DNA from: Bacillus nakamurai
Lineage (GTDB): Bacteria > Bacillota > Bacilli > Bacillales > Bacillaceae
Direction: 5' to 3'
NCBI RefSeq assembly: GCF_001584325.1
Contig: NZ_LSAZ01000007.1
Span: 118,130 to 182,129, forward strand
DNA length: 64,000 nucleotides
In this document: positions 9,954 through 21,984 of the stretch, in pieces
How positions within the stretch are numbered: position 1 is the stretch's first letter
Layout: each line of letters begins with the position of its first letter
The notes under the pieces: model-generated
Database searches by the model: none
What the model saw: the letters and a program-made list of their open reading frames with translations, nothing else
What the model was told of the DNA's origin: nothing
Made by a program: the position numbers and the translations under genes

Positions 9954-10592
9954 CTATATGATTTCATTTTCTGATAAACTGACGAGTATCTTCGTCATAT
10001 TCGTTTTTGTAAACCGGCCGATGACTTCAAAGCCTTTTTCCGTTTCTTTTATAACGGGCAGCGCATCGATCTGTTTTTCAATTAAATGCTTTGCGATGTC
10101 CATCACATAATCGTCTCGCCGGCATACGGCGATATTCGGCATTCTTGTCATAATGATATGGACAGGTATTGAGGCAAGTTCCTGCTGGCCGATGCTCGCC
10201 CGCAGCAAATCTTTGCGCGACAGCACACCGACTAAGACAGCATCACGATCCACGACAAATAACGTGCCGACATCTTCTAAAAACATGGTGCAGATGGCAT
10301 CGTATACCGAAACATTTTCATGGATGACGACGGGGATAGATTGAAAATCTTTTACTTGCAGCTTTTTCAGTTTATCCGCAAGCAGCTGGTTTCCTGTTTT
10401 CCCTGTATAAAAATAACCGACTCGCGGACGAGCCTCTAAAAAGCCTGACATGGTGAGTATGGCCAAGTCTGGGCGCAGCGTGGCCCTCGTTAAATTGAGC
10501 TGTTCCGCAATATGCTCCCCGGTAATTGGGCCGTTTTCCTTTACAATCTGTAAAATTTGTTCTTGCCGTTTATTTAATTCGATCGTACTCAC
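9954..10592 (-). CDS. ccpN: CcpN, repressor of gluconeogenic genes
   Basis: CcpN represses gapB and pckA (and the small RNA SR1) when glycolytic carbon is available. The protein is about 212 residues. An N-terminal winged-helix domain (residues about 5-60, with GPITGEHIAEQLNLTRATLRP) is followed by two CBS domains, one around VYDAICTMFLEDVGTLFVVD and one around ALPVIKETEKGFEVIG. CBS domains sense adenine nucleotides. Two GTG codons in a row (10595 and 10592) follow AAAGGTG. The second gives the length I recall for the family, but the spacing is tight, so the start is uncertain by one codon. Confidence 0.94.
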   Translation of the reverse strand: MSTIELNKRQEQILQIVKENGPITGEHIAEQLNLTRATLRPDLAILTMSGFLEARPRVGYFYTGKTGNQLLADKLKKLQVKDFQSIPVVIHENVSVYDAICTMFLEDVGTLFVVDRDAVLVGVLSRKDLLRASIGQQELASIPVHIIMTRMPNIAVCRRDDYVMDIAKHLIEKQIDALPVIKETEKGFEVIGRFTKTNMTKILVSLSENEII

Positions 10593-10650
10593 CACCTTTA
10601 TGGAAGGTTTTCAATATCTATGATTTTAAATCTTTGATGTAATGTAAAGG

Positions 10651-10690
10651 GGAAAAGACGATTGCCGATCACACAGCAACCGTCTTTTCC
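10651..10690 (-). terminator. Terminator after glyQS
   Basis: A 13-base stem (AAAAGACGATTGC with GCAACCGTCTTTT) around a ten-base loop lies just after the glyS stop codon on the minus strand. Confidence 0.85.
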
Positions 10691-10696
10691 TTCTCT

Positions 10697-12736
10697 TTAT
10701 TTTACAATAAGATGATTCATATTAGCAAAGGACTTGATCACATCTGCAAGAGAAGCCATTTGCGCTAAACGGTTTGTTTTTAATGCTTCGTTATCCGCAT
10801 TTACCATCGTATGATTAAAGTATTCTTCAATCGGCTCTTTTAAGGCGCTGAGCGCGGCGAGAGCCTTTTCATAGTCTTTGGAGCCGAAACTTTCCCGGAC
10901 ACTGTCTTTCGCTTTTTGATAAGCATCAAACAGCTTTTGTTCCTGTTCATTTTCAAACAGGTCCGGTTTGATTTCGCGGCTTTCTCCTTTTTTGCTGATG
11001 GAGATGACCCGGCCGAGTGATTCAGCCGTTTCTTTAAAGCCCGGTGCTCCGAGCTGCTTCTCCAGCACTCGCGCTTTATGGACAGCTGAGTACGGCTCAA
11101 GCTCCGTGCTGTCCAGAATGGCTTCAATTACGTCGTGACGGATCTCTTCAGCGTTTAAGACGTATTTCAGGCGCTGTGTAAAGAAGTCGAGCAGTTCATT
11201 TTCTTTTTCTGTTTCTGCAAACGTTAAAAGCTCTTTGAATGAAATGCCCCAGTTTCGGTCTATAAGGATCGAAACGATGCCGCTTGCCTGGCGGCGCAAG
11301 CCGTAAGGGTCCTGAGAACCCGTTGGAATGACGCCGATCTTGAAGAAGGAAGCGATCGTATCGAGCTTATCCGCTAACGCGACAACTGCCCCTGTAAATG
11401 TTGACGGCACTGCCCCTCCGGCTGATTTCGGCATATAATGCTCATTTACCGCAGAAGCGACCGCTTCATCTTCACCGAGCATGCGGGCATATTTCTCTCC
11501 CATTACGCCTTGCAGCTCAGGGAATTCATAAATCATATGCGTGACAAGGTCAAATTTAGAAATTTCCGCGGCGCGCTTAACAAGTTTTTGCGTTTGTTCA
11601 TCAGCTTTAAGACGAACGGCAAGTTTGCCTGCAATGGCAGTCACTCTTCTTACTTTATCCGCAAGGGAACCAAGCTCTTCGTGGAAAACAATGTTTTCAA
11701 GCTTATTCACGTTTTCGTCAATGTTCAGTTTTTGGTCTTCTTTATAGAAGAACGAGGCGTCAGAAAGTCTGGCTCTCAGCACTTTTTCGTTTCCGCGCGC
11801 GACGTTTTCAATCGCATGGCTGTCCCCGTTTCTTACCGTAATGAAATGAGGCAGCAGCTCACCGTTTCCGTCTTTTACCGGGAAGTAGCGCTGGTGCTCT
11901 TTCATCGTCGTCACAAGCACCTCTTCAGGAATAGAAAGAAATTCCGATTCAAAAGAGCCGTAAAGAGCCGTCGGATATTCCACAAGGTGATTGACTTCGT
12001 TAAGCAGGTCCTCATCAATCGGAATATTCCACTTGTTCTCTGCTGCAATTGCATCAAGCTGGCTTTGAATCATGCGTTTCCGGGCAGTCGGGTCAGCAAT
12101 GACATGCTGCTCCTTCAGCTGTTCTTCGTATGCTGACGGCGTATCAATAGATACTTCTTGACCGAGGAAGCGGTGTCCTTGTGTCTTTCGTCCGGATTCA
12201 ACATTTGTAATGGCAAACGGAATGACTTCTTTTCCGAAGAGAGCGATAATCCATTTAATCGGGCGGATATAACGCAAATCTTGATTTCCCCAGCGCATGT
12301 TTTTCGGAAAATGCATACTTGTAATCAAGTTTTCTAATTGTGGTAAAAGCGACTTCGTTTCTTGTCCGGCCTGGAATTTCTGAACGAAGACGTATTCCGT
12401 GCCGTTTACGTCTTTCATGTACAGATCGTCCACACCGGCGCCTTGGCCTTTAGAAAAGCCGATCGCCGCTTTTGTCCAGTTTCCGTCAGCGTCAAGAGCG
12501 ATTTTTTTAGCCGGGCCTTTTGCTTCTTCTTGAATATCAGCCTGTTTTTCTGCGACATCTTTTATATATACAGCCAGACGTCTCGGAGTATTAAAAAGTT
12601 TCACTTCGCCGTGAGCAATATTTTTTTCCGCCAGCCAAGCCGTCAGCTTTTCACCGAGCTGCACCATGCTGTCATGTAAAAAACGCGCCGGCATTTCCTC
12701 TAATCCGATCTCTAAAAGCAAATCTTGTTTACTCAT
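10697..12736 (-). CDS. glyS: Glycyl-tRNA synthetase beta subunit
   Basis: Beta chain of the bacterial alpha2-beta2 glycyl-tRNA synthetase, 679 residues. It carries tRNA-recognition and anticodon-binding functions, with the C-terminal part resembling the ArgRS anticodon-binding domain. The N-terminus [14 protein letters not shown] and the internal HQRYFPV and [12 protein letters not shown] motifs are typical. The ATG overlaps the glyQ stop region by 8 bases, so the subunits are translationally coupled. Both genes sit behind a glycine T-box leader. Confidence 0.97.
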   Translation of the reverse strand: MSKQDLLLEIGLEEMPARFLHDSMVQLGEKLTAWLAEKNIAHGEVKLFNTPRRLAVYIKDVAEKQADIQEEAKGPAKKIALDADGNWTKAAIGFSKGQGAGVDDLYMKDVNGTEYVFVQKFQAGQETKSLLPQLENLITSMHFPKNMRWGNQDLRYIRPIKWIIALFGKEVIPFAITNVESGRKTQGHRFLGQEVSIDTPSAYEEQLKEQHVIADPTARKRMIQSQLDAIAAENKWNIPIDEDLLNEVNHLVEYPTALYGSFESEFLSIPEEVLVTTMKEHQRYFPVKDGNGELLPHFITVRNGDSHAIENVARGNEKVLRARLSDASFFYKEDQKLNIDENVNKLENIVFHEELGSLADKVRRVTAIAGKLAVRLKADEQTQKLVKRAAEISKFDLVTHMIYEFPELQGVMGEKYARMLGEDEAVASAVNEHYMPKSAGGAVPSTFTGAVVALADKLDTIASFFKIGVIPTGSQDPYGLRRQASGIVSILIDRNWGISFKELLTFAETEKENELLDFFTQRLKYVLNAEEIRHDVIEAILDSTELEPYSAVHKARVLEKQLGAPGFKETAESLGRVISISKKGESREIKPDLFENEQEQKLFDAYQKAKDSVRESFGSKDYEKALAALSALKEPIEEYFNHTMVNADNEALKTNRLAQMASLADVIKSFANMNHLIVK

Positions 12737-13616
12737 GAGAAGAGCCCTCCTCTTTAAGCATTGGGAACCCTAATTTTTCCCGTTCCTCATAATACGTTTT
12801 TGCTACTTTTCTCGCTAAGTTACGGACACGGCCGATATAACCCGTACGCTCCGTCACCGAAATAGCGCCCTTCGCATCAAGCAAATTGAACGTGTGCGAG
12901 CATTTCAGCACATAATCATAGGCCGGATGCACAAGTCCGTTCTCCATTTGCCTGATCGCTTCTTTTTCATATGTGCTGAATAAATGGAAGAGCATTTCCA
13001 CATCGGACGTTTCAAATGTGTAAACGGAATGTTCATATTCAGCCATCATAAATAAATCTTTAACCGTAAATCCTGACGTCCATTCCAGATCAAAGACATT
13101 TTCTTTATCTTGAATATAAGAAGCAAGACGTTCAATTCCGTACGTGATCTCGACAGAAACCGGTTTACACTCTATTCCGCCCACCTGCTGGAAATATGTA
13201 AACTGCGTGATTTCCATGCCGTCCAGCCATACTTCCCAGCCGAGGCCGGCGCAGCCTAGAGACGGGTTTTCCCAGTTATCCTCTACGAATCGAATATCAT
13301 GCTCGAGCGGATCAATACCGAGCGCGCGCAATGAATCAAGATAAAGCTCCTGAATGTTATCAGGGGACGGCTTGATGATCACCTGAAATTGGTGATGCTG
13401 ATAAAGCCTGTTTGGATTTTCTCCGTAACGGCCGTCCGCAGGCCGTCTGGACGGCTCAACGTAAGCCACCTTCCACGGCTCAGGCCCGATGCTGCGTAAA
13501 AATGTATACGGGCTCATTGTGCCTGCGCCTTTCTCCACATCATATGCCTGCATGAGAACACAGCCTTCATTGGACCAATGCTTTTGCAGGGTTAATATCA
13601 TATCTTGAATGTTCAT
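12729..13616 (-). CDS. glyQ: Glycyl-tRNA synthetase alpha subunit
   Basis: Catalytic alpha chain of glycyl-tRNA synthetase, 295 residues, class II synthetase fold. Typical stretches are [31 protein letters not shown] and the C-terminal [11 protein letters not shown]. The ATG at 13616 follows GGAGGTG with 5-6 bases of spacing. Five codons of in-frame sequence upstream lack a ribosome site. The pair with glyS is charged with glycine and controlled by its own uncharged tRNA through the leader upstream. Confidence 0.97.
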   Translation of the reverse strand: MNIQDMILTLQKHWSNEGCVLMQAYDVEKGAGTMSPYTFLRSIGPEPWKVAYVEPSRRPADGRYGENPNRLYQHHQFQVIIKPSPDNIQELYLDSLRALGIDPLEHDIRFVEDNWENPSLGCAGLGWEVWLDGMEITQFTYFQQVGGIECKPVSVEITYGIERLASYIQDKENVFDLEWTSGFTVKDLFMMAEYEHSVYTFETSDVEMLFHLFSTYEKEAIRQMENGLVHPAYDYVLKCSHTFNLLDAKGAISVTERTGYIGRVRNLARKVAKTYYEEREKLGFPMLKEEGSSHE

Positions 13617-13663
13617 TTCAAGCACCTCCACTTTCTCATTCTTTTACACGTGCGGCCGCAATC

Positions 13664-13873
13664 AAAAAACTCCCGTCTCTATGCTTGCCAGCCGCAAACA
13701 TAGGGACGAGAGTTCTCCCGCGGTTCCACCCTAGTTGCTGAGGAGTGAATCGCTCAGCCTCTTTTTAAAGCGTTGCTCAAGAATGCCTTTCGTTGCGCGC
13801 TCATCCTTAGCTCACACTGTCCTAAGGTCGCTTTATATGAGTTGGACGCAAGTACTTCTTTCTGTCACTGCAA
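13664..13873 (-). promoter_or_regulatory. T-box riboswitch, glycine (glyQS leader)
   Basis: A leader RNA that reads tRNA-Gly and allows glyQS transcription when it is uncharged. The T-box core AGGGTGGAACCGCG is the complement of 13719-13732; its UGGA pairs with the UCCA end of tRNA-Gly. A specifier GGC (complement of 13785-13787) sits in the expected GAAA-GGC-A context. The terminator occupies 13664-13714 with a T run. The sequence closely follows the well-studied B. subtilis glyQS leader. Confidence 0.97.
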
Positions 13874-13891
13874 CATATTTTATAATAAATG

Positions 13892-13920
13892 ATCATATAA
13901 AAAGATGGGCAGAATGTCAA
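13892..13920 (-). promoter_or_regulatory. Promoter of glyQS
   Basis: On the minus strand a perfect TTGACA (13915-13920) and TATGAT (13892-13897) are 17 bases apart. The -35 box overlaps the last codons of recO. Confidence 0.85.
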
Positions 13921-14684
13921 CTTTTGTTTTCATCCAAAAGGTTTTTCATGCTTTCCATTTGGTCTAAAAACCGTTTGGACTTCAAATAAAGTCCTGAATA
14001 TTCTTCGTAATACAGGTCGATGACCCGTTTCACTTCATTTTTTGTTTCCTGTTTCAAGGATACGCTGCCGAGGCGTCCGATGTCAAAGTAATAAAACAGC
14101 CTTAAAAGCCTTGCCGTTTGCGGCGAAATCGGAATTTTGTACGGATCCTTTTCAAAGCAGCGGTGGCAGATAAACCCGTTATCCCTGACAGAAAAGTGAA
14201 ACGTTCCGTCCTGGCTTTTGCAGTGGACACAATGATTCAGCTCGGGATACAGTCCCATAACGCCGAGCATTTTCATCTGAACAATGAAAGTGATCACATC
14301 CGGATCCGTTCCTTCATTCAGCCTCTTAAAGGATTCGAGAATGAATTCGAATAAGTAAGGGTTCGGTTTCTTTTCATCGGTTCCTTTGTCAGTAAGTTCA
14401 GCAATAAAGGCGGCATATGCCGTTAAAAATAAGTCTTCTCTGATCGTTCTCATGCTGAGAATCATCTCACCCTGCTGGAGCGTGCCGAGTCCGGATGTTT
14501 TTTGCATTAAAAATGACCCATACAAAAACGGCTGGCTGACTGCTGATAACCGGCTGTTTGTTTTCTTGGCGCCTCTTGCCATGACGCCGATTTTGCCGTG
14601 TTCCCTTGTCAGCAATGTCACGATCTTATTCGTCTCTCCGTAATCATTCGTACGGAGCACGATTCCTTCACATTTTGTCAGCAT
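13917..14684 (-). CDS. recO: DNA repair protein RecO
   Basis: RecO loads RecA onto SSB-coated single-stranded DNA with RecR and anneals complementary strands. The protein has 255 residues. The N-terminal OB-fold begins [20 protein letters not shown]-terminal helical domain contains a zinc site with CVHC and CHRC (near residues 150-175). The ATG at 14684 is behind GGAAGGTG; the extra six upstream codons are not needed. The gene follows yqzL and era, as in B. subtilis. Confidence 0.96.
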   Translation of the reverse strand: MLTKCEGIVLRTNDYGETNKIVTLLTREHGKIGVMARGAKKTNSRLSAVSQPFLYGSFLMQKTSGLGTLQQGEMILSMRTIREDLFLTAYAAFIAELTDKGTDEKKPNPYLFEFILESFKRLNEGTDPDVITFIVQMKMLGVMGLYPELNHCVHCKSQDGTFHFSVRDNGFICHRCFEKDPYKIPISPQTARLLRLFYYFDIGRLGSVSLKQETKNEVKRVIDLYYEEYSGLYLKSKRFLDQMESMKNLLDENKS

Positions 14685-14720
14685 TTCCGCACCTTCCAAC
14701 AATGGGAGGGGCCAAGAGGT

Positions 14721-14864
14721 TTACAAAATTGGAAAATCAATTCGGGCTAGCTCATCTTCCGGTTCTTCGGGTCTTTCCAGGTTCTCTTTTTCCAGTTCTT
14801 TAAAAAGAAGGTACGTATCAACACTTCCTGTTTGAGAAAATACGTTCCAGGTAAAATTCAACAC
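14721..14864 (-). CDS. yqzL: YqzL, 47-residue conserved protein
   Basis: A very small protein conserved between era and recO in Bacillus, function unknown. It starts at a GTG (14864) behind AAAGGTGG, giving LNFTWNVFSQTG at the N-terminus and an acidic, proline-containing tail (RPEEPEDELARIDFPIL). No membrane segment or signal is evident. An ATG 21 bases upstream is in frame, but it overlaps the ribosome site itself. Confidence 0.85.
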   Translation of the reverse strand: MLNFTWNVFSQTGSVDTYLLFKELEKENLERPEEPEDELARIDFPIL

Positions 14865-15014
14865 AAAAAACCCACCTTTCATAATTAAACTAGCTTGCCA
14901 ATCCAAATTCTTACCCTTATCTTGACCTGGTGTCCCCCTTTTCATGTTAAACAAATTTTGCTAACGTATCCCTGTTCTTGTGAGGTAATCACACATCAGG
15001 CATGCGCTGAGATC

Positions 15015-16377
<1,363 letters not shown>

Positions 16378-16433
16378 TTATTGGTTTTTCACGCCCATTT
16401 TTGGTAATGTAAAATAATTGTAAGAATCTTCTG

Positions 16434-16808
16434 CTAAAATAACTTCGGCAAAAAGATGAGTAAACCAATGATACACGAAATGACGGCAAATACGCAAACA
16501 GCTCCGGCGGCCGCGTCCTTTGCCGCTTTTGCGAGCGGATGGTACTGATCCGTTACTAAATCAACAAGATGTTCAATAGCCGTATTCACCAGCTCCAGTG
16601 AGAGCATGCCTCCGATCAGCATCAAAACAACGGCCCATTCAGCCGAGCTGAGCCCGGTGAGGAAGCCGCAAAGAATGACGGCGCAGGCTGCGGCGGTGTG
16701 AAATTGAAAATTCCGCTCCGACCGCGCCGTTTTCCAGATCCCTCTCCATGCGTGGACAAAACTCTTTATAAGACGGCTCCACTCATTTTTATGATCTCGT
16801 GAGTCCAT
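16434..16808 (-). CDS. dgkA: Undecaprenol kinase (diacylglycerol kinase family)
   Basis: Integral membrane kinase of the DgkA family; in B. subtilis the substrate is undecaprenol. The protein is 124 residues. It has the conserved ERNFQFH motif near residue 30, the catalytic [14 protein letters not shown] segment, and three hydrophobic helices, the last being [19 protein letters not shown]. The ATG at 16808 sits inside the end of ybeY (20-base overlap). Longer starts upstream would only extend into ybeY coding sequence. Confidence 0.93.
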   Translation of the reverse strand: MDSRDHKNEWSRLIKSFVHAWRGIWKTARSERNFQFHTAAACAVILCGFLTGLSSAEWAVVLMLIGGMLSLELVNTAIEHLVDLVTDQYHPLAKAAKDAAAGAVCVFAVISCIIGLLIFLPKLF

Positions 16809-17262
16809 ACTCATCCAGCAAATCCTTTTGCTTAGAAAACATTTCTTCTTCATCTTCCTTAGTCATATGATCATAGCCAAGCAAATGCAAAAAGCCGTGG
16901 ACAGCGAGAAAGCCGAGCTCCCTCATAAAGGAATGGCCGTACTCTTCTGCCTGCTCTTTCGTTCGGTCAGCGCTGATAATGATATCTCCTAAAACAGGCG
17001 GCATGTCGGCGCCCACTATCTCGATTTCGTCTTCCCCTTCTTCTTCAAGAGCAAACGAAATGACATCTGTCGGGGTGTCCTTTCCCCTATATTCTTTATT
17101 GATTTCTCTGATCTCCTCATTGGAGACAATTGTCACTGAGACCTCAGCCTGATCCTGAACGCCTTCTTTATCCGCCGCAAATTGAAGCAGCTTTTCAACT
17201 TCTTTCAGTGAGTCGGCTGAGACACTGTTTGTTTCATCAACGATATCTATCAGTAAACCCAT
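16789..17262 (-). CDS. ybeY: Endoribonuclease YbeY
   Basis: Metal-dependent RNase for 16S rRNA 3' end processing and ribosome quality control, 157 residues. The zinc-binding motif [11 protein letters not shown] near residues 118-128 is intact. The [13 protein letters not shown] motif is typical of UPF0054. The gene is tightly packed, 1 base after the pgpH stop codon and overlapping dgkA. Confidence 0.96.
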   Translation of the reverse strand: MGLLIDIVDETNSVSADSLKEVEKLLQFAADKEGVQDQAEVSVTIVSNEEIREINKEYRGKDTPTDVISFALEEEGEDEIEIVGADMPPVLGDIIISADRTKEQAEEYGHSFMRELGFLAVHGFLHLLGYDHMTKEDEEEMFSKQKDLLDEYGLTRS

Positions 17263-17263
17263 T

Positions 17264-19396
17264 TTATTTCACCTTCTTCGTAGCCTCCGGATATTCAATC
17301 CGGGAGTGGAAAATTCCTTTTAATGTTGCGCAGAGCGTTTTAGCGATCGTATCCAGCTCTCTGAAGGTCAGATCACATTCCGAGAACTGCCCGTCCTGAA
17401 GCTTATCGGATATAATCCCGCGCACAAGCTTCTCGATCCGCTCCGGATTTGGATTGTGCATCGAACGGACGGCAGCCTCGACGCTGTCAGCCACTGAAAT
17501 AATGGCAGCCTCTTTTGATTGCGGTTTCGGTCCCGGGTAGCGGAACTCTTCTTCTGTAATCTGGTCGCCTTTTTCCTTCGCCTTATAATAAAAGAATTTT
17601 AAAAGGGACGTCCCATGATGCTGCTCAGCGATGTCCACAAGCTCTTGCGGAAACTTATAGCTTCTGAGCATGTTCGCGCCGTCTGTCGTATGGGCGATGA
17701 TAATATTTTTACTGAGCTGCGGAGACAGCTTATCATGAGGATTATCCATATTCATTTGATTTTCAATAAAGTATTGCGGGCGTTTCGTTTTGCCAAGATC
17801 ATGATAATACGCCCCTACACGCGCCAGCAGGCCGTTTGCACCTACAGCTTCACAGGCCGCTTCCGACAGATTCGCAACCATAACGCTGTGATGATATGTA
17901 CCAGGTGTTTCCGTTAAAATCTTACGAAGCAGAGGATGATTCGGGTTTGACAGCTCAATCAGCCTCATCGTCGACAGAATGCCGAATCCCGTTTCAAAAA
18001 ACGGCATAAGGCCGATAATCAAAACCGATGCAGCCAGGCCCGACACGGCCCCCATCAGCATTAACGTTCCGATTTCAACAGCGGACAGCGCCGTGTTTTG
18101 TATTAATAAAAGCGAGAGCACGATAATCATATTAATAAACGACACGAACAATCCGGCCTGCAAAATTTTAGATCTCGCATTATGTTTTCCTAAAAACAAA
18201 ATGCCTGAAATGCTGCTGATTAAATAGTAAATTCCGATTACATAATTAAACGTTCCCGTTACGCCCTGATTAAACATCATACTGCCGCAAATCGCTAAAA
18301 TGATGCTTCCTAAAATAGCGAGCCTTTCATTGAGCAGCAGCCTGAATAATATGGCGCCGGCGGCGATCGGAACAAGATAACCGATATTGGTGTATTCGAT
18401 TTTTTGAAACAGGCTGACGACTTCCATAATGACAAGAATCAGCGTTGTAATAATGGAAAATAACAAAAGTGATTTATTTTTCAGCTTAAGTTCCTGCTGC
18501 TGTTTCTCAAAATAGTAGACAAGCGTAGCAATGAACAGACCGATCATCAGTAACAGACCGGTGATAGGCTTTAACAGATTCGAATTGTTTAACAGCCCCG
18601 TTAATTCGAGCTTTCTGTATACCTCCCGGTCGATCAGGTCATTCTCCTCAATAAGAACCTGTCCTTGTTTGATCTGAACCGGCTGGACACTGTCTGAGGC
18701 TTCCTGCCGCTTTGCATCGGTCGCTTTCGGATCAAATACGTAATTCGGGATGACCGCATATTTTCCGATTTCAGTTGCCGCTGACAAATACTTTGACGGC
18801 ACCGAAGCACTTTTCAGCTCTTTTGCGACTTTTTCCTTCGCTTCTGCTAATTTTTCGGACGGTATCTCACTGCTCATCACCGTATTCACCGCAGTAATGA
18901 CGGAATCCCTCACAAATGAGAAATCTTCATTGTTCGCATGCAGAAGCGCTTTAATAGTGTCTTCTGAAATGGATTCATTCACATCTTGAGTCAGCTTGTT
19001 TTTTACCGACTTTACCAAAGAGTTTTCCGAAGGAGCTTTTTTGTCTTTTTCAGCATTTTGTTTCACTTCGCTGATGCTGTCGAAAATAGACGTGATGAGA
19101 TCAAGGCGGTTGTCGGTATAGCCTTTTTTCAGTGTGTATTGGTCCTCAACAGCGTCTTCGGCCGCCTGCTTTTTCGCTTCCGTCGCCTGCTGGTCTTCCA
19201 CTGTTGCAGGCGCGTAGATGGTCTTATCACTGACTGAGAACAAATCCAAATTAAGTGATTCAGGTTTTACATGAATAAAGAGCAAGCCAAACATAATCGC
19301 CGAAAGCAGCAAATACAACAGTACGTGGGCTGAACGGGCATGTCTGAAACTGCGGAACCGTTCCCGGCCGCTTTTGCTCTTTCCCTTCTTTTTCAA
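17264..19396 (-). CDS. pgpH: Membrane HD-domain cyclic-di-AMP phosphodiesterase PgpH
   Basis: PgpH hydrolyses c-di-AMP to pApA. The 710-residue protein follows the 7TM-7TMR-HD plan. One N-terminal transmembrane helix ([15 protein letters not shown]) precedes an extracellular domain of about 220 residues. Seven membrane helices follow (about residues 275-470). A cytoplasmic HD domain ends the protein, with [31 protein letters not shown] and [13 protein letters not shown] factor-independent terminator sits between phoH and this gene, so part of its expression may depend on read-through. Confidence 0.95.
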   Translation of the reverse strand: MKKKGKSKSGRERFRSFRHARSAHVLLYLLLSAIMFGLLFIHVKPESLNLDLFSVSDKTIYAPATVEDQQATEAKKQAAEDAVEDQYTLKKGYTDNRLDLITSIFDSISEVKQNAEKDKKAPSENSLVKSVKNKLTQDVNESISEDTIKALLHANNEDFSFVRDSVITAVNTVMSSEIPSEKLAEAKEKVAKELKSASVPSKYLSAATEIGKYAVIPNYVFDPKATDAKRQEASDSVQPVQIKQGQVLIEENDLIDREVYRKLELTGLLNNSNLLKPITGLLLMIGLFIATLVYYFEKQQQELKLKNKSLLLFSIITTLILVIMEVVSLFQKIEYTNIGYLVPIAAGAILFRLLLNERLAILGSIILAICGSMMFNQGVTGTFNYVIGIYYLISSISGILFLGKHNARSKILQAGLFVSFINMIIVLSLLLIQNTALSAVEIGTLMLMGAVSGLAASVLIIGLMPFFETGFGILSTMRLIELSNPNHPLLRKILTETPGTYHHSVMVANLSEAACEAVGANGLLARVGAYYHDLGKTKRPQYFIENQMNMDNPHDKLSPQLSKNIIIAHTTDGANMLRSYKFPQELVDIAEQHHGTSLLKFFYYKAKEKGDQITEEEFRYPGPKPQSKEAAIISVADSVEAAVRSMHNPNPERIEKLVRGIISDKLQDGQFSECDLTFRELDTIAKTLCATLKGIFHSRIEYPEATKKVK

Positions 19397-19433
19397 AACA
19401 AGAACCTCCTCCCTGAAACATCAGCAACACATC

Positions 19434-19470
19434 ATAAAAATGACCCGATAACGGGAGATCGGGTCATTTT
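19434..19470 (-). terminator. Terminator between phoH and pgpH
   Basis: ATGACCCGAT pairs with ATCGGGTCAT around an eight-base loop, followed by TTTTTATG on the minus strand, directly after the phoH stop. It probably sets the ratio of phoH to downstream transcripts. Confidence 0.85.
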
Positions 19471-19474
19471 AGCA

Positions 19475-20434
19475 TTACTTTTGCTTATCATAAGCTTCAA
19501 TAATTTTCGCAACCAGCGGATGCCTGACCACGTCTGTCTGGTCAAGTTCAATCACGGAAATGCCGTTTATATTCTTCAGCATATCCTTCGCTACTGCAAG
19601 TCCCGATGTGACACCTTTCGGCAGGTCAATTTGGCTTACGTCGCCCGTAATGATCATTTTAGAGCCAAAACCCAATCTCGTCAAAAACATTTTCATTTGA
19701 GCGGGGGTGGTATTCTGGGCTTCGTCAAGAATCACGTACGCGTCGTCAAGCGTCCGCCCTCTCATATAAGCAAGCGGGGCGATTTCAATAACCCCTCTTT
19801 CTAAAAGGCGTTCCGTATGGTCGCTTCCCAGTACATCATGAAGCGCGTCATACAGCGGGCGCAGGTAAGGATCCACTTTTTCCTTTAAGTCTCCGGGCAA
19901 AAAGCCGAGGCTCTCGCCGGCTTCAACAGCGGGTCTCGTTAAAACGATTTTTTTAATGAGGCCGTTTTTTAAGGCATGTACCGCTTTTACGACGGCCAAA
20001 TATGTTTTACCGGTCCCCGCGGGCCCGATGCCGAACACCATGTCATTTTTTTTCATCGCCGCAACATATTCTCTCTGCCCGATGGTTTTGACACGGATCG
20101 GTTTGCCTTTTGCCGTTTTCGTAATTTCCTCTTCATACATGCTTTCAAAATAGTCAAGTTTGTCTTTTTTTGCCATTTTCACAGCATACAGCACATCTCG
20201 TTCCGAAATCTCTATCCCTTTGCGAATTAAAGCGAGGAGCGATCCCAATAACCTGTCGGCAATTTGAAAAGACTCATCATTGCCGGAAACGTATACGGTT
20301 TCACCGCGTGTGATGATGCTTACACCCAGATCCTTTTCCATCAGCTTCAAAAAGGAATCTTGGCTGCCGAACAATGAAAGTGCTTCGTCCGGGCTTTTCA
20401 GTTTGTGATTAATCGCAAGTAAATGTTCTGCCAT
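19475..20434 (-). CDS. phoH: PhoH family ATPase
   Basis: A 319-residue PhoH-like protein. The N-terminal part contains a KH-like region (about 1-110). The ATPase domain carries Walker A GPAGTGKTYLAV near residues 140-150 and Walker B YVILDEAQN. Further motifs are RLGFGSKMIITGDVSQIDLP and the C-terminal TDVVRHPLVAKII. Members are thought to act in RNA metabolism; the reaction is not settled. The start ATG at 20434 is 3 bases after yqfD. Confidence 0.94.
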   Translation of the reverse strand: MAEHLLAINHKLKSPDEALSLFGSQDSFLKLMEKDLGVSIITRGETVYVSGNDESFQIADRLLGSLLALIRKGIEISERDVLYAVKMAKKDKLDYFESMYEEEITKTAKGKPIRVKTIGQREYVAAMKKNDMVFGIGPAGTGKTYLAVVKAVHALKNGLIKKIVLTRPAVEAGESLGFLPGDLKEKVDPYLRPLYDALHDVLGSDHTERLLERGVIEIAPLAYMRGRTLDDAYVILDEAQNTTPAQMKMFLTRLGFGSKMIITGDVSQIDLPKGVTSGLAVAKDMLKNINGISVIELDQTDVVRHPLVAKIIEAYDKQK

Positions 20435-20437
20435 TCT

Positions 20438-21628
20438 TTAGTCTCCCTGAACAATAGGTGTGGTTTGAACGATATCTTCTATAACTTGGTAGAGAATAAT
20501 CAACTTTACTTTACCATTCTCAACGGATTGGTGCAAAACTTTTTCACTTTTCACCTCTCCGCTGTCGCCTAATTGTTTCTCTACGTCCTGTTTTCCCATT
20601 TTAATTCCCGCCTTGACCGCCTGTTCTTTCGTGTAGGTCCTCACCGAAGGTTCGCTTTCCCTCGTTTGCTCTTTTACATAAGAAATCGGAAGCTTCAGCC
20701 CCAGAAATTGAAACGGATGGTTTTCTTGCTCTGTTTTCGGATTTTTCAGCGGCTCCTCCTTAAAAGAAAAACCCCAGAAAGGCACGGCTAATGATCCGAA
20801 AGCCAGCTTGTGCTTCGTCCTTACTTTACCCGTATATACCGTAAATGATGTTTCAAGAGGCACAGTTACATTTGACTTGTACCATGTTTCTCCGTAAATT
20901 TCCGCTTTTGAAGCAACTTTATGCTGGTGATCTTCACTTCCGATCAAGCCTGAGACAAGCAGCTGCCCCTTCTCTACATGATCGTTCACAAAGGCCATCG
21001 GCTGTCCCTTTTGAACGAACATTCTTGTAATAATCGCTTTCTTTTTGGCTACGATATGGCGGGGGCTGATGTACTTTTCTTTTGTCGGTTCATTTTTTTC
21101 GACAACTTTCATATGAAGGGATGTCCCGTTTAATTCCACTCCGACCCACGTAATATTCTCAATTCCGTTTGTTAACGATTTTTGGATTTTTTCCGGCGTC
21201 ATCATTAAAAATTGCAGACGGCCCTTTTCCACCCCGATCTCTTCAAGGTGCTTCATCATTTGGTGTTCTGTTTCAGGCTTGGCCCCTTTAATATCAATTT
21301 TCCAGACCATGTTTGATAAGAGAAATAATATAATGAAAAAAACCGCAAATCCCGCGGTAAATCCCATGTTCAGTTTTGATTTAAGAAGCAGAAAGGGAAG
21401 CCCTTTTCGTTTTTTGAAGCTTGCTTTGCATTCATGATTTCTGATGGCCCTCCTGAAGGCATGTACATCCTGAAGCTGAATCATAAGCAGGACACAGTCT
21501 TTCTTTTTTTTCACCGCATAAAGCGCGATTCCATTCCTTGTGCATTCATTCAGCAGCCGTTCGATTCCTTTTCCTTTCACTTCCAGCTGGACTTTACCCG
21601 AAAAAAAAGACAGCCATTTATTTTTCAC
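20438..21628 (-). CDS. yqfD: Sporulation membrane protein YqfD
   Basis: A 396-residue protein of the YqfD family, made in the mother cell under sigma-E in B. subtilis. It has a cytoplasmic N-terminal domain and one transmembrane helix near residues 92-110 (GFTAGFAVFFIILFLLSNMVW). A large domain, probably in the intermembrane space, follows and includes WVGVELNGTSLHMKVVEK. No catalytic motif is recognised. It follows yqfC by 18 bases, and the pair is conserved as an operon. Confidence 0.9.
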   Translation of the reverse strand: MKNKWLSFFSGKVQLEVKGKGIERLLNECTRNGIALYAVKKKKDCVLLMIQLQDVHAFRRAIRNHECKASFKKRKGLPFLLLKSKLNMGFTAGFAVFFIILFLLSNMVWKIDIKGAKPETEHQMMKHLEEIGVEKGRLQFLMMTPEKIQKSLTNGIENITWVGVELNGTSLHMKVVEKNEPTKEKYISPRHIVAKKKAIITRMFVQKGQPMAFVNDHVEKGQLLVSGLIGSEDHQHKVASKAEIYGETWYKSNVTVPLETSFTVYTGKVRTKHKLAFGSLAVPFWGFSFKEEPLKNPKTEQENHPFQFLGLKLPISYVKEQTRESEPSVRTYTKEQAVKAGIKMGKQDVEKQLGDSGEVKSEKVLHQSVENGKVKLIILYQVIEDIVQTTPIVQGD

Positions 21629-21646
21629 ATCATTTCCCCCTCGGCT

Positions 21647-21928
21647 TTATGAGTCGACATATCGAACATGATCTATCGTGCCTTCCAGTAAAATCTCCTC
21701 AGGAAGGATTGCCTTAATAACCAAGTTTTTTCCTGATATGATACATTGCCCCTGCTTCAGCATCAGTCTTACTTCTTCCTCGCTGAAAAGCAAGAGGCCT
21801 CTGTGGTTCTCTATGTAGATATGAAGTCTGCCGACCATCGTAATACGAGGCAGATCCATCATAACGTCCGGGGGAATTTCCAATGCTCTTGTCAGCCACG
21901 CCTTTATACGATTCTTTCTTTGCCCCAT
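21647..21928 (-). CDS. yqfC: Sporulation protein YqfC
   Basis: A 93-residue conserved sporulation protein, partner of YqfD. It contains the family segment PPDVMMDLPRITM followed by IYIENHRGLL. The chosen ATG at 21928 follows GGGGG with a 10-base spacer. An in-frame ATG at 21949 would lie inside the upstream terminator stem. A sigma-E-like -10 element occurs upstream in the terminator loop, which fits expression in the mother cell. Confidence 0.9.
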   Translation of the reverse strand: MGQRKNRIKAWLTRALEIPPDVMMDLPRITMVGRLHIYIENHRGLLLFSEEEVRLMLKQGQCIISGKNLVIKAILPEEILLEGTIDHVRYVDS

Positions 21929-21932
21929 ACAA

Positions 21933-21981
21933 AAAGAACCCCCTTTCATCTCATATGTATGATTTGAAAAGGGGTTCTAAC
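21933..21981 (-). terminator. Terminator of floA-yqfB with an embedded sigma-E-like -10 for yqfC
   Basis: Minus-strand AGAACCCCTTTTCA pairs with TGAAAGGGGGTTCT (two wobbles or mismatches), followed by TTTTTG, directly after the yqfB stop. The loop contains CATACATA (complement of 21954-21961), a match to the sigma-E -10 consensus CATACAnT, placed to drive yqfC. No clear -35 was found. Confidence 0.75.
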
Positions 21982-21984
21982 ACT

